Of a DNA stretch of 64,000 bases, positions 43,353-54,845 are shown one piece after another. How positions within the stretch are numbered: the stretch's first letter is position 1; the number at the start of each line of letters is the position of its first letter. The DNA is from Elgaria multicarinata webbii (lineage: Eukaryota > Chordata > Lepidosauria > Squamata > Anguidae), in contig NC_086175.1 in NCBI RefSeq assembly GCF_023053635.1, forward strand, positions 122,896,740-122,960,739, in the 5' to 3' direction. Below the pieces are notes generated by a model. The model did not search any database. It saw only the letters and a list, made by a program, of their open reading frames with translations, and was not told where the DNA came from. The position numbers and the translations under genes are program-made.

Positions 43353-44581
43353 ACTTCTGGCCACTGATACCAGAAGTGAGTCAGGAAAGGAGAAAATACC
43401 TGGACCAACAGAGCTAGTAATAGGTATATGTTTTGTACTTTGTTCTAACTGCTGTTACTGTTTTGGATTTGCTTTTTATTGAATGTTGGTTTTGCCATGG
43501 CCTATGGCTAAAACAAATAGACCTGAACTGAACTAAACCATATGCCTGGCGATCTCGATACCACGCTGCTTGCAAATTAGCGGTCTGCCAGGCGGGACTG
43601 TACCATGTGCTCTGCAGAATGTTTTGAGTCAGCTGTTAAGTCTCTTCCAGAAGAGACGCAACAAGGTTTATTAATCAGGGGCAGGCATTTAGCAGCCAGG
43701 AAGCGTCAGGAATTACTTTGACTGGGAGAGGTACATCTTAATCTGGTTTGCCTTTTGGTAAACCGTTTGAACCACTTGCGTTTAAAATGTAACCATCTGC
43801 CCTGAGATGTTGGGAATAGAGCAGATGAAAAATTAAAAGCAAAGCCGTCAACGTCAGTACTGCCTGACCACAAGTTAAGTTAGGCCTCATCTCCCTAATT
43901 AGTGTTGGGATGCACACGTAATGGGAGATGATTTTTTACTGTTGGATTTGGAACCTAATATTTATTTTCATAAAACTTTTTAAAACTCTGCCCTGCCAAA
44001 GCTCAGGGTGTTTTGGCGTGGGAAACTGCTATATGCTAGATCAGAGTAATTATCCATGTAGTCCCATTACAGACGTGTGTCGCTGGGAAATGTTTCTTCT
44101 TTTACTTGACTGAGTTCCGTGACATGTATGACTTGATGTGCGTTTGTGAGCTGAGCTAGAGTTTTCCCCTGAACACCAGGTACTTTTGTTGTTGTTTTTA
44201 TGCACATTGTGTGTGCATATTTTCTTTCACAGGTTCTGCAATTTGCACAAATTTCTGAGCAATCTGCTCGGTGGGAACTGGAACAAAGTCGGTGTGTGTG
44301 TGTGAAACTAGGAAAATTCATTGAACTCCACACCACAAGCTGAGTTATGGCAGAATTCCATAACTGAGTTCTCAAAGCAGACGAAACAAACACTGCCCCC
44401 AGGGGATTTCAATTCCCCGAAGCTTTCCTAAGAAAGTGGGCTTTAGGGAGTTATACAACCACACTGCAGAGGGAGGGCAACTTAGAATCCTGGGGCCACT
44501 ACTGAAAGGCCCATGCTCCATGTTGCATATGACTTTGTTGTATATGACTTTGATCAAACAGGGAGCAGAACGCTCAGCGAA
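43353..44581. other. Unassigned repeat-poor intronic DNA
   Basis: No recognised repeat is seen. The part 43530-43900 is complex, AT-balanced sequence and a weak candidate for conserved noncoding DNA. A TG microsatellite lies at 44291-44303. Confidence 0.3.
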
Positions 44582-44675
44582 GAGGAGGGCATGGCTAAGT
44601 GGCAGAACACCTGCTTTGCATTCAGATGATCCTGGTTCTCCTGGATCCTGGAAAAGACCCCTGCCTGAAACCCTG
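44582..44675 (+). mobile_element. tRNA-Ala-derived SINE fragment
   Basis: AGGGCATGGCTAAGTGGCAG, AACACCTGCTTTGCATTCAG and CCCCTGCCTGAAACCCTG follow the order of the copy at 25803-25975, with a damaged box B. Confidence 0.6.
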
Positions 44676-45060
44676 AAAATGTTAGGATCAGGCTCTTTCT
44701 CCCTTGTGTATTTGATGGGGTTCTGGAATCTGAATTGTACTCAGAAGCTGAAGGGGGAGAAGCAGACGCACACCAGTCTAGACAGGAAGTGGGGAAGGAA
44801 ATTCTCCAAGACTTTTCAGGAGTCAAGGAGGAGTCTTCCCAACAGGACAGGAAGCCCAGGCTCAGAGTTTATCCTTCCCCTCCCCCCTGGGACCTCAGTC
44901 TCTGTCAGAGGGGGAGGGAACATCGGAGTTGACAGACCCCGGAGTCTGCCAATGGGTCAAGCAGAGGTAAGAGGAGGTGGGAGGTGTTGTGCTGGGTTAG
45001 CCACTTGGCAGAGGCTTCAACTTAAGGACCTTCCCTGAAGGAGGGATTCAGAAAAAAGCC

Positions 45061-45265
45061 TGTTGGGCACTGTGGGAAACTGTCCATTCAGCTGATAGGC
45101 AATTGACTTGCTTTGCTAGGCTAATTAAGCTTAGAGGATAGCTCCTAGCATTCACACTCCTTTCAGGTGTGAAGAGATGTCTATTTACTGAATAAAGCAT
45201 TGTGGATAGCACGGAAGACCTATTTATTGTCTTACATCTCGGCGGGAGCACTTGGAGTCACAACA
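45061..45265 (+). mobile_element. Possible short solo LTR fossil
   Basis: The segment starts TGTTGGGCACTGTGGGAAAC and ends GGAGTCACAACA. It contains ACTGAATAAAGCATTGTGG about 75 nt from the end, like a polyadenylation signal in the R region. Similar flanking AAAAGC sequences occur but do not give a clean duplication. The purine-rich sequence at 45037-45057 would fit a polypurine tract. Old and non-coding. Confidence 0.3.
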
Positions 45266-45495
45266 GAAAAGCTGTTGCCAGTCATTATAGACCAGGGTAG
45301 TTATTTTGGATTGTGACTCCCAAAATCACTGGCCATGCTTATGGGAGTTGGGATGTTGGAGAAATCCACTTGGCATGTTCGTGGAATTTGACTTCCTAGG
45401 TTCGGACTTCAGGACTTCATTTTGATTCCAGCTACTTGATCTGCAAGCTGTGAGTCAAGCCAGTTTGTAGGTCTCAGGCTGTTTGAAGATAGTTC

Positions 45496-46085
45496 TTGGC
45501 CAGCTTGATAACCGGAACCAGAAGGTTCGAGCATATGAGACCAATTCTGGCCCGCTTGCATTGGCTGCCTGTATGTTTCCGAGCCCAATTCAAGGTGCTG
45601 GTTTTAACCTATAAAGCCTTACACGGCTTGGGACCAACATACCTGATGGAACGCCTCTCCCGACACGAACCTACCCGTACACTACTCTCAACATCTAAGG
45701 TCCTCCTCCGAGTGCCTACTCTGAGGGAAGCTCGGAAGATGGCAACAAGTGAAAGGGTCTTTTCAGTGGTGGCCCCCCAATTATGGAATGATCTCACCGA
45801 CAAGGCTCGCCTGGCACCAACATAGTTATCTTTTTGGCACCAGGTCAAGACTTTTCTCTTCTCCCAGGCAGTTAACAGCATATGCTGAGTTTTTTAAACT
45901 GACCCCAGAATAGTTGTTTTTAAATGGATATGGTCTGTTTTTGTTTGTATTTTATGCTTTTTATTGTTTTAAATTTTGTATATTACTTTTTAATGTTCAC
46001 TGTTTTTAACTTTTGTAAACCACCCAGAGAGCTTCAGCTCTGGGGCGGTATATAAATGTAATAAATAATAAATAATAATATATTT
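45496..46085 (+). mobile_element. L2-clade LINE 3' end with ORF fragment
   Basis: The frame 45496-45825 reads MRPILARLHWLPVCFRAQFK, VLVLTYKALHGLGPTYLM and ERVFSVVAPQLWNDLTDK, the L2 reverse-transcriptase C-terminus. The 3' end has AAACCACCCAGAGAGCTTCA and GGGGCGGTATATAAATGTAA with an AATAATA tail. Confidence 0.85.
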
Positions 46086-46514
46086 TTTAAAGGCTTGCAT
46101 ACCTAGGCTCAAGCACGCCTGTTTAAATAGCACATTCCAGATGTTTGTGGTCATGACAGAGAAGGCCTTACTAAACTATACGCTGCAAGTTATTAGACCT
46201 TCCTAAATCAGAGCAACCTTGGCAGGTATTGCCAACAAGGTACAGACTAAGTTTTCCAGTCTGGCTATATAGCATATCATACCCCCAGGAGCTTATTTCA
46301 ATAGAAATACGGCTAGCAAGAACAACGATACCGTTCCCTCATTGTTGCTGAAGCAGCGGTTTCTTTCCTCATTACCCTCAAAACTGAGAATGTCGGAGTT
46401 TCTGCCTCCACAGCTAAAAATGGGAGCAGCATTCCCAATAGCCAGAGTCCAAAGAGAGGGAAGCATATAATCAAGAAAAATAACTGCGGGAAAAGATAAA
46501 CTTATTTTAATTAC
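46086..46514. other. FAT3: FAT3 intron next to the laminin G exon donor
   Basis: No recognised repeat or extra exon. An open minus-strand frame (46293-46685) overlaps the exon but is only read-through past the donor. Confidence 0.4.
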
Positions 46515-46672
46515 CTTCAGAATTATACAGGGATTTGCTCTGGTGTACATTATAATCCCATTGCTTTGCAGAGTCCGCAGACGCAGCGCCAACTTGAATT
46601 CCTCCTTCCTGCTATTTTCAGAAACCCGGTATTTGATGTAACTATTCCCAGCAAAGCTAAGGGAAGCGTGTC
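46515..46672 (-). CDS. FAT3: FAT3 exon: start of laminin G domain
   Basis: A 158-nt exon encodes [20 protein letters not shown], then [20 protein letters not shown] and [13 protein letters not shown]. This is the first part of the laminin G-like domain, with the typical alternating beta-strand pattern and the LRLRT.Q.NG.IMY signature. The acceptor is TTATTTCAG and the donor GTAATT, and it ends in phase 0 directly before IVDGKLWF of the next exon. The sequence is very close to mammalian FAT3 as I remember it and much less like FAT1. Confidence 0.95.
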
Positions 46673-47133
46673 CTGAAATAACCATTTGGAGAACAGACTT
46701 AGGCTTTTCTTTCTTTCTTTTTTTTTAAAAAAAAACACTTTTGCATTCTGAAATAAGACGCAGGAGATTATCCTACCGCTTGCCAAGAAGAAGGAAAAAA
46801 TAGTTAATTAAGGAAGATGCATGGTTAACAAGGCTGATAAGGAAGAATCTTAAAAACAAAGTGCCTCTTCGACAGATTAAAAAACCCGTCTCTGTTGTAT
46901 GCACACACCTTATGTTAAGGAAGATTAATTCGCTAATAAGGACGGAAATGTTGTTCCTTGATAGGAATTATTAGTATGCATAAAATGAGATTGATCTACT
47001 TGTAGCAAAAGAAAACAACAGATCACGTTTTTTAAAATATATATTATTTAACTAGTTATCAATTTTGTGTACATGAAGCAGGCCTTGTGTCCTACAAAAC
47101 CAAATACAGTCCAGTATCCACATGTTATGACAC
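46673..47133. other. FAT3: FAT3 intron, repeat-poor, candidate conserved DNA
   Basis: TTTC and A runs (46707-46738) form the pyrimidine-rich tract region upstream of the acceptor on the minus strand. The part 46790-47030 is AT-rich with repeated TTAAGGA and TAATAAGGA words and no transposon match. Confidence 0.35.
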
Positions 47134-47490
47134 GTCAATAGGGATGGCTGAGGAATCTGTCCGGTTGCGAGGGGTGTTGGTGAAGATCGCTGAGCTTTCA
47201 TCAGCTCAGCACCCCTGGACTTTGGCTCCTTTCCCCATGCACTGCCCTGCCTCGACCTGCATTCAGTTGGGCCAGTTTGCGGATTTTCCATTTGGTTTTG
47301 GGATTTTGTGTGTGTAAAAAGAAATTTGCGCAAATTGCACCTGCAACATGTGTAATTTATGCAAATTTTGACAGTTTGTGTAACTTTGTGTAAATTTGGG
47401 GCGCAATTTGCATACACTGTGCAATTTTGGCAGCAGTTTGCGTAAATTACACAAATTATGGCCACAGATAGTGCAAATTTCTTTTAATGC
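47134..47490. repeat. TAGGGATG-family element with TTTGCRCAAATT array
   Basis: It starts ATAGGGATGGCTGAGGAATC. A GC-rich part precedes GGGCCAGTTTGCGGATTTTC. The core at 47320-47475 repeats AATTTGCGCAAATTGCAC, TTATGCAAATTTTG and GCAATTTGCATACAC-like units. It has the same structure as 15314-15705. Confidence 0.55.
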
Positions 47491-47627
47491 AGATGATGAT
47501 GATGACGATATTTTTTAAAAAGCAGAAAAGTTCCTGGATTTCGAGAAAAGCTGCATGGCTTGACCTGCAAATGCAAGCTGGCTCAGGTGCTCAGTGGAAG
47601 TCCATCTGGCCTCAAAATTTCCCTTAT

Positions 47628-48518
47628 GGGGAATTCACAAGTAGGACATTAATAGCACCCTCCTGGTCATGTTCCCTAGCAACTGGCATACATAGGCAAA
47701 CTGCCTCTGATAGTGGAAGGAGCATATAATGATCATGACTAGGAGCCTTTGATAGCCTTTCTCCTCCAGGAATTCCTTTAATCCCGTTTCAAAGGCATCT
47801 GAACTGGTGGCCGTCACTACATCTTGTGGTAGCAGATTCCATAGTTTAAGTATGTGCTGTGTAAGAAGAAGTCCTTCCTTTTACCTATCTTGAATCTCCT
47901 ATTAATCAGCTTCATGGGAGGACCCAGGGTTCTAATATTATGCAAGAAACTGTCCCTTTCTACACCTAAGGGTGCAGAGGGATGCAGGGGAGATGGTCCC
48001 GGGATTTCCAGCTTCTGGGATCATTGCCCTGCAGCCAGACGGCAGACCAATGTCCCAGAAGTAGAGAGGGACGTCACACCCATCTTTTTTTTTTTTAAGG
48101 AATAGGAGCCGGAGCACACTTGCACTCCGGCGAAAATTAAGTTTGAAGCCCCGACCCTGCTCTCCACCCCACCCCTGATGTGCCTGGACTACCCCTGGCC
48201 TGGCTCCTTCCCTCTGCTGACCCCCACTGGTGTCAGATAGAGTGTCACACAGATAGAGTGTCCAGGCTGGTGTAGACACGGCCAGAGAGGAAAATGTCTC
48301 CCTATCCACTTTCTCCACCCCATCCATAATTTTGTACATTTCCTTCATTTCCCCCCTTACTCGCCTTTTTTTCTAAGCCAGACACTGTATCCTTCCCTCA
48401 TAGGGATGTTGCTCTAGCCCCTTGCTCATTTTGGTGGCCCTTTTCTGCACCTTTTCCCAATTCTACAGGATCCCTTTCGAGGTGCGGTGACCAGACCAGA
48501 TCAGCCCAAACCTTCCAA
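47628..48518 (-). mobile_element. CR1 LINE split by a MITE
   Basis: The 3' side (47628-47951) holds CTCCTCCAGGAATTCCTTTA and ATCTTGTGGTAGCAGATTCC. The 5' side resumes at about 48284 with TCTCCCTATCCACTTTCTCC and runs to TTCGAGGTGCGGTGACCAGA. This subfamily reaches far upstream into the ORF. Confidence 0.85.
47952..48283. mobile_element. Harbinger-like MITE inside a CR1 copy
   Basis: The left end GTCCCTTTCTACACCTAAGG and the right end GGCTGGTGTAGACACGGCC are imperfect inverted repeats like those of the family at 17215-17800. It is inserted in, and therefore younger than, the CR1 copy. Confidence 0.65.
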
Positions 48519-48685
48519 GATGCATAACGAGCAAAGAGAAGGGTTGTTGTGAAACCTTCACTCTCCCTGACTTTGGGCCAAGGCTGGTTTACAAGAAAAG
48601 GGAAGCGGATTGGGTTTAAAGACGCCCTGCAACATGCATTATCACAGCCAAACAAAATGGTACAGCGACAGAGCGAAATTTGTAC

Positions 48686-48820
48686 CTGAGCATTCTCCGA
48701 GCTTTCCAGGAGGGCACTGGCAGATGAAAGGCCTTCGGTTGATTTCATAGCCCACGCATTGCATGTCCCCTGGACAGGGTTTATCTGTGCATGGGTCACT
48801 AGAACCTGGGCACAATCCTC
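48686..48820 (-). CDS. FAT3: FAT3 exon: first EGF-like domain
   Basis: A 135-nt exon in phase 2/1 encodes [20 protein letters not shown], then [20 protein letters not shown] and GECS, one EGF-like module with six cysteines. This is the module before the laminin G domain in FAT3. The acceptor follows a pyrimidine tract (CTACATGTACAACAG) and the donor is GTACAA. The phase matches both neighbours: the Gly codon from the previous exon is completed at its start, and the closing G joins GA of the next exon to give Gly. It is separated from the cadherin-coding exon by a 13.2-kb repeat-filled intron. Confidence 0.95.
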
Positions 48821-49096
48821 CTGTTGTACATGTAGAAAAAGAAAAGAAATATCCCCACGTTATCCATCACATAAACATTCTTAAGAGGAAAGGTGGGACT
48901 GAGATGCAAGTTATGGTCCTTCAACAAGACATAAGCAAGATTTCCTTTCCTGATGGGGTGGGTTTGTTTATTCAACTTATTAACACACACACAGAGCGAT
49001 AGCTGTGTCTGGTCATCCATGCCTCTGAAGGGGTGCCTGTTTCCTAGAGCTTGCCACAGATCCCTAAGAGCAGTAGTAGGAACACTGGAGAACTAG

Positions 49097-49536
49097 GGGC
49101 CTTTCTACACCTCCCAGCGTTCTGGGAGGGAGAGGGGAGGATCTCACAATATTCTGCTTGCAAGATCCTCCCCTTTGTCCATACGTGTGCGCAACATCCC
49201 AGGAGGAAGGAGGGATATCGTGCCCGCCATTTTCTTTTTTTTTTAACAGAGATCAGCGCAATTACGCTCCTATTAAACTAAGTAAAACAACAACAACACC
49301 TGCTCCCACTCCCCCCATCCTCGATGGGCACAGAGCGCCTGAAGAGCTCTCTGCCTTGTGCCCGGTTCCCACCTCCTCGCGTTTATTTACGAGGAGGTGG
49401 GACGAAGCTGGGACGGGCGGCCAAACACCTCCAGAGGTCTTGAGATGATCCTGAGACTGTGGGAAGAATCGGGCTAAAAGTGTTCCCAGATATCCCAGGG
49501 ACGATCCCCGGGATAAAGACTGGAGTAGACATGCCC
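49097..49536. mobile_element. PIF/Harbinger-like non-autonomous element
   Basis: GGGCCTTTCTACACC and GAGTAGACATGCCC form the ends, with TAG on both sides (49094-49096, 49537-49539). The interior has a hairpin CTCCTCGCGTTTATTTACGA and CCGCCATTTTCTTTTTTT, as in the other copies. Confidence 0.75.
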
Positions 49537-49539
49537 TAG

Positions 49540-50150
49540 GTAGAAGCTTTAACAGCATCTTACACCATCCAGCAACTCTCTTAGCTGTCCTACCACCATA
49601 GATTTGCATTGAATTATATAATCTATTGCAGCCTTCTTCAAACCTTTTTTTGGGGAGGATTGTGTGACTGGGGCAGTACGACTCCCTCCCTGACACCAAG
49701 TCAGAATGAGAGCAATGATCTTACTACCTCACTCTGAATTGGCTCTGTGGCATGATGTGGAGTTTGACTGGATACATGGCATTGTTACAAAGCCTAATAT
49801 GATTGACTAGACGGAAGCATGACATTGACTTGGCAGGCATGAGATTTCTGATTGGCTGGTATCATGTGATTAGCAAGGACTTGGGGTTTGGGTGGGAAAG
49901 TTCTGAAGTAATAGCTAATCAGAGCTACAAATTGTCTGAGAAAAATAGTGGAAAAAAGATTAGAAAGTGTATGTGAACAGTGTTGCGGAACATTTGGGGG
50001 TGTGTGTCCCTGAGCACTTTTTTTTCACAGGAAAAGCATTCCTATGGAGAGGAAAAACAACAACTTGATACTATTTTTAACCATGGCTTCAAACTGGTTT
50101 GGAGCTAATCACGGCTAGTAATGAAAATGAAAGGGAGGAAGGTATTTATT
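49540..50150. other. Unassigned intronic DNA
   Basis: No recognised repeat or coding signal. The sequence is moderately AT-rich. Confidence 0.3.
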
Positions 50151-50500
50151 CACTTATTTATTTGATTTATACCTTGCCTTTCTACCAAGGAAATGGTACT
50201 CAATGCAGCTGACAACAATCACATTTAAAATAAAATTGAAAGTTGTAAACCCCCCAATAAAAATACATTACAACAACATCAAAAACACAATTAAAATTGT
50301 ATGCATGTGATGAGAGAATGAAAAATCCCACAGGGCACTCAATGTGCTAATGACATCAGGCAGCATAATGGCTTAATTGGGCCTGTCAGGTGAACTGTTT
50401 TAATTGTTTTTACTGCTTTTACATTATATACTGGTTTTAACTTGATAAATGGTTTAATTTGTTTTTAGCTGTGTATATTGTACATTGATGGTGCTATATA

Positions 50501-50540
<40 letters not shown>

Positions 50541-50640
50541 TATTTATTGTTTTTTATTGTATGATTTTATCTGTACGCCACTCTGAGATCCTAGTGATAT
50601 AGGGCGGGATACAAATGTTTTAAATAAATTAAATAATACA
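50151..50640. repeat. Mosaic of LINE-type 3' tails
   Basis: A reversed tail (TTATTTGATTTATACCTTGC) at 50160-50210 is followed by an L2-like terminus ACATTGATGGTGCTATATAA with an AAT repeat (50502-50541). A third tail then reads CCACTCTGAGATCCTAGTGA and AGGGCGGGATACAAATG. Boundaries between the pieces are approximate. Confidence 0.5.
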
Positions 50641-50938
50641 TAAACTATTTTTAAAACAAAACATGCTTACCGCACAACATTGAAGCAAAAGAAACCTTGG
50701 TGAGTGCTTCAAGATGGCATTTTAGCTTCCACAGTATTTTTGCAAGACAGGCTATGGGAGATCAATGCATCCAACATGCGGAAATAGTGACTGCACAGGT
50801 CATGGTTCTAATCAGAAGTGTGCAAATGAATGATTCTATTTCTGGGGTGAACATTGTAGATGGATTCCATATGCGACCCCATTGAAGTGAACATGACAAC
50901 AATGAACTGAAGAGATTGGGAAGGACCTGGATAGAGGG

Positions 50939-51168
50939 AGCCAGTGTGGTGTAGTGGCTAAAGTGTTGGATTGGGAGTTGGGAGATCTGGGTTCTAGTCC
51001 CCACTCAGCCATGGAAGCCCACTGGATGACTTTGGGCCAGTCACAGACTCTCAGCCCAACCTACCTCACAGCGTTGTTGCTATGAGGATAACATAGAGAG
51101 GAGGAGGATTATGTATGCTGCCTTGGGTTCCTTGGAGGAAAAAGGCAGGATATAAATGCAATAAATAC
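50939..51168 (+). mobile_element. tRNA-derived SINE, near full length
   Basis: GAGCCAGTGTGGTGTAGTGG, GGGTTCTAGTCCCCACTCAG, CCCAACCTACCTCACAGCGT and AGGCAGGATATAAATGCAAT give the complete order of the family. An L2 piece abuts its 3' end directly. Confidence 0.85.
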
Positions 51169-51592
51169 TGCACTCAACATCTAAGGTCCTCCTCCGAGTG
51201 CCTACTCCGGGGGAAGCTCAGAGGATGGCAACAAGGGAGAGGGCCTTCTTGGTGGTGGCTCCCGACTGTGGAATGATCTCCCCGATAAGGCTCACCTGGC
51301 ACCAACATTGATATCTTTTCAGCGCCAGGTCAAGACTTTTCTCTTCTCCCAGGCATTTAAACATTTTAACAGCATTTTAACAGCATTTAACAACATTAAG
51401 TTTGTTTTTAATGGACCCCAGAATTGTTGTTTTTAAATGGATACTGTTGTTTTTATACTGTTGTTTTTATGTTTCTGATGGTTTTTTAAAATTTTGTATA
51501 CTTTTTAATGTTTACCATTTTTAACTGTTGTAAACCGGTCAGAGAGCTTTGGCTATGGGGCGGTATATAAATGTAATAAATAAATAAATAAA
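51169..51592 (+). mobile_element. L2-type LINE 3' end
   Basis: CTCAACATCTAAGGTCCTCC matches the copy at 45684. It runs to AGAGAGCTTTGGCTATGGGG, CGGTATATAAATG and a TAAA tail. Confidence 0.85.
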
Positions 51593-51774
51593 GTGCCAGT
51601 CCACATTGTTTGCTGCTACTAGCAAGAGTGAGGAACCTCACGTGATAACATCATGACATGGTGTATTGTCATCGGGGCAGAATTTAACAAACTGCAGCTG
51701 CTTGGGGAACATATAGTTCCGAAACGTATATATATATATCACACTGGCATGACTAAATCAATACCAATATTCAC

Positions 51775-51842
51775 TTGAGTACTTTGGGCTGGTCCATGAA
51801 GTCACGAAGAGTCGGAAGCGACTGAACGAATAAACAACAAAC
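51775..51842 (+). mobile_element. BovB/Sauria-SINE-type 3' tail
   Basis: GAAGTCACGAAGAGTCGGAA and GCGACTGAACGAATAAACAA is the terminal sequence shared by BovB LINEs and squamate Sauria SINEs. The upstream part is too decayed to choose between them. Confidence 0.65.
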
Positions 51843-52301
51843 TTTTGGACACAGTCTCAACTGTCAAGCTAATCCTAAAACGTTTGCCCGTGAAAAGACC
51901 TCACAACGTCCGACAGAGCCATAAAAACATATGGCATCAATCTTCCTGGCTTTTAAGCAAAAGGAACTCAGAGGAAATGAATACATGTGAGGGCCAACTT
52001 CTACCCATATTACCCACTTGTGGGACTCGAAGGCAAGCTTGTACATTTAAGAGCTAATTTAGGAAGATGGAGAGGCTCTCTAAGCAACAGATTTCTATTG
52101 CTTCTGTTGACTTGCATCCAAAGCACAGACAGAAAGGAAAAGGAGTGCAGGATGAAGAAAATGCTGGAGAGACGAACGCTTCTATGAATTCCAAATTTAT
52201 AATGCTAATAGTTCCCACAAACAGACTCATATTTGAAAGTCTGCCTCCTCCTACAGGAACCTACCTGTCAACTGCAGTAATCGTCAGAGGCTCTACATTA
52301 G

Positions 52302-52836
52302 AAAATAAGAAGAGCCCTGCTGGATCCGACAAAGCGACCATCTAGTCCAGCGTTCTGTTCACACAGTGGACAATCAGCTGTTGACCATGAACTCACAAGC
52401 TGGAGATGAATGCAAGAGCGCCTTCCTGCCCATATTCTCCAGCAACTGGTGTACATAAGCTTATTGCCTTTGATACTGGAGGTAGCATGTAGCCATCAGG
52501 GCTGGTAGCCATCGATAGCCTTCTCCTCCAGGAATTTATCCAACCCCTTTTTAAAGCCATTCAAGTTGGTGGCCATTGCTACATCTTGTGGTAGTGAATT
52601 CAATAGTTTACTATGTGCTGTGTGAAGAAGCACCTCCTTTTATCTGTCCTGCACTTCCCTATCCACGTTCTCCAACACCCTGAATGACTTTGCACATCTC
52701 TATCACGTCCCCCCTCCCCCTTAGCCTCCTTTCTTCCAAGCTGAACAATCCCTTCTGTTGTAACCTTCTCTCATGGGAGAGATGCTCCAGCCCCTTGACC
52801 ATTTTAGTTGCCCTTTTCTGCACTTTTTTCTAACAC
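52302..52836 (-). mobile_element. CR1 LINE
   Basis: From AAATAAGAAGAGCCCTGCTG through CTTCTCCTCCAGGAATTTAT to ACCATTTTAGTTGCCCTTTT. It includes the noncoding 3' end and the reversed ORF end. Confidence 0.85.
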
Positions 52837-53010
52837 AGGCTCTGCTTTATGTTTTGAAGAAAAAAGCCATACAGTTGGTGGAGTAGCAGGAAATAGCATT
52901 TTCAGGGATGGCACCTTGACTGTGGCACCCTTGAGTACCATCCCCAAGAGAGATTATCTCTGTTGCCTTTTAGGTGAGTCGTTAAGATGTCTTTATTCTA
53001 CCAAGCTCTG

Positions 53011-53011
53011 A

Positions 53012-53062
<51 letters not shown>

Positions 53063-53285
53063 TTATATAGCACCATCAATGTACATGGTGCTGTACAGAG
53101 TAAAACAGTAAATAGCGAGACCCTGCCGCATAGGCTTACATTCTAATAAAATCATAATAAAGTAATAAGGAGGGTAAGAGAATGCACCAAACAGGCAGTA
53201 TAGAAGTCAGAACAATTCAAGTTTTAAAAGCTTTAGGAAAAAGAAAAGTTTTTAGCTGAGCTTTAAAAGCTGCGATTGAACTTGT
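53011..53285 (-). mobile_element. L2-clade LINE 3' end with ATT tail
   Basis: An ATT repeat (53012-53061) is followed by ATATAGCACCATCAATGTAC and ACCCTGCCGCATAGGCTTAC. It ends in the reversed ORF end (AAAAGTTTTTAGCTGAGCTT). It is the same subfamily as 27146-27990. Confidence 0.85.
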
Positions 53286-53984
53286 TTGGATCTATGTTAT
53301 TTGTTTTTAGTTTCAATGAAACCAGCGCCATGCTTATTAGTCTCACAAAATCAGTATTTCTTTAACTACATAAGTCTTATTTACAGCATATAAAGGAGGC
53401 AATGAACTAGCATTAAGGGCAAACACCCTTTGCTTTTATCACACTTACATGCCCTCAGTGCAAGATAAACAAGGGCTTTCTCGAAGTGTAGCTCAAATTC
53501 TTTTGCATCGTAGGTCTTTTCCTGGAACCAGAAAAATTACTACTGTGGGTTCCAAAGTGGACACAGTCTGCCTACAAATACAGCAGTGCCTGTAAATGCC
53601 TGTGTTTGATATACAGTTCATGGTGGTCAATTTAATCTTTCAGAGCGCTCCCCTCACTTTGTCAAATATTTGCTTGCCAGGTCTTGGAGGAATAAAACAA
53701 CTCACGTTTACCTGCCTTGCTGCGGCAGTGCAAAACGTTGCATGGAAATTCATATGAACAATTTACAGTACCAGGTGTAAAAATGGGACTATACAGCCAC
53801 ACTGGAAAACCTTATACCAGGGCTGGACTAAAGCTCTTAGTGCACCATGTGGCTCCTATGTATTGCTGAGGCATGCACCATTTGCCAGAAACATCCATTG
53901 TAAGAACATAAGGCCTTGGCCAACAACTACTGTAACTTTGCTTGTTTTGTGGAGTTGAGCTACAAATTTTCCCCGAATTCTTGG
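53286..53984. other. Unassigned intronic DNA
   Basis: No recognised repeat or coding signal. AT-rich complex sequence. Confidence 0.3.
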
Positions 53985-54338
53985 CCTTTTTCACGCATTT
54001 TGTTCTTTCACCTTTAATTTGCGCAAATAGAGATTACAGCTACTAATTGCACAAATTTGCATAATTTGCACAAATTACAGCTGCAATTTGCACAAATTAT
54101 AGGTGAAATTTGAGTAATTTCTGCAAATTGCAGCTGTAGTTTGTGCCATTGGCTCAAATTGCTGAATTTGGGCAATCTGCAGTTGTAATTTATGCAAATG
54201 GAAAACACTGAAAATCCACCAGCTGGCCCGACCCTTTGCAGGCCTTGTCCAGACAGCTCACAGAAGACGGAATGAAGTCTGGGGACCCGTTGAGCTCCAC
54301 CCTCAATCCGGATTCCTTTGACATCCCTAGCCAGAGTA
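53985..54338. repeat. TAGGGATG-family element (inverted) with TTTGCRCAAATT array
   Basis: The array at 54015-54205 repeats AATTTGCGCAAATAG, AATTGCACAAATTTGCATAA, TTTGCACAAATTACAGCTG and CTGCAAATTGCAGCTG-like units. The GC-rich part (GCTGGCCCGACCCTTTGCAG) and the terminus GACATCCCTA follow. It is the reverse orientation of the copies at 15314 and 47134. Confidence 0.55.
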
Positions 54339-54364
54339 CTGGTCTGAGATGGAAAGGTGACTAA

Positions 54365-54842
54365 GGGCATGTCTAGACCTCCTGGCTTTCTGGAAGGGAG
54401 GGGGAAGATTTTGCAAAATGCTAATCGTGAGATCCCCCTCAGTCCACACGCGGTGCGCAATATGCTGGGATGAAGGAGGACGTTGGGCCTGCCATTTAAT
54501 TTTTTTTACTGAAAATGAGTGCACGAGCACTCCATCGAAAAGTGGTTTTTTAAAAATAATAATAATAATAATCCTGCTTACCCCACCACACCCCCAAAGG
54601 GCATGAAGCTCCTGAAGAGCTCTGTGCCCAGTTCCTCACGTTTACTCGTGAGGAGCCGGGACAAACTGGATCAGCGGCCCACACGTCACGCGGTCTTGGG
54701 GTCATCCTGAGGCTGTGGGGGAAAAATGTAGGGCAACATCCCAGGGAAATGCAGGGATCTTCCCTCCCTGCTCCCGGGAACCCCTGTGCATCATGTGGAC
54801 ACACAGGGGATCCCTGGGATATCACCCCGTGTAGACATGCCC
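54365..54842. mobile_element. PIF/Harbinger-like non-autonomous element, best-defined copy
   Basis: GGGCATGTCTAGACCTCCTG and GTGTAGACATGCCC form the ends, and TAA flanks both sides (54362-54364, 54843-54845). A TAA duplication is the hallmark of the PIF/Harbinger superfamily. Internal features are a CTCACGTTTACTCGTGAG hairpin, an AAT repeat and the GGGAACCCCTGTGCATCATG core. Confidence 0.8.
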
Positions 54843-54845
54843 TAA

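Noticed and set aside
44436-45038. 200-codon plus-strand open frame
   Set aside because: It starts in unassigned DNA and runs through a SINE fragment. The composition is low-complexity charged and Gly-rich, with no recognisable protein domain.
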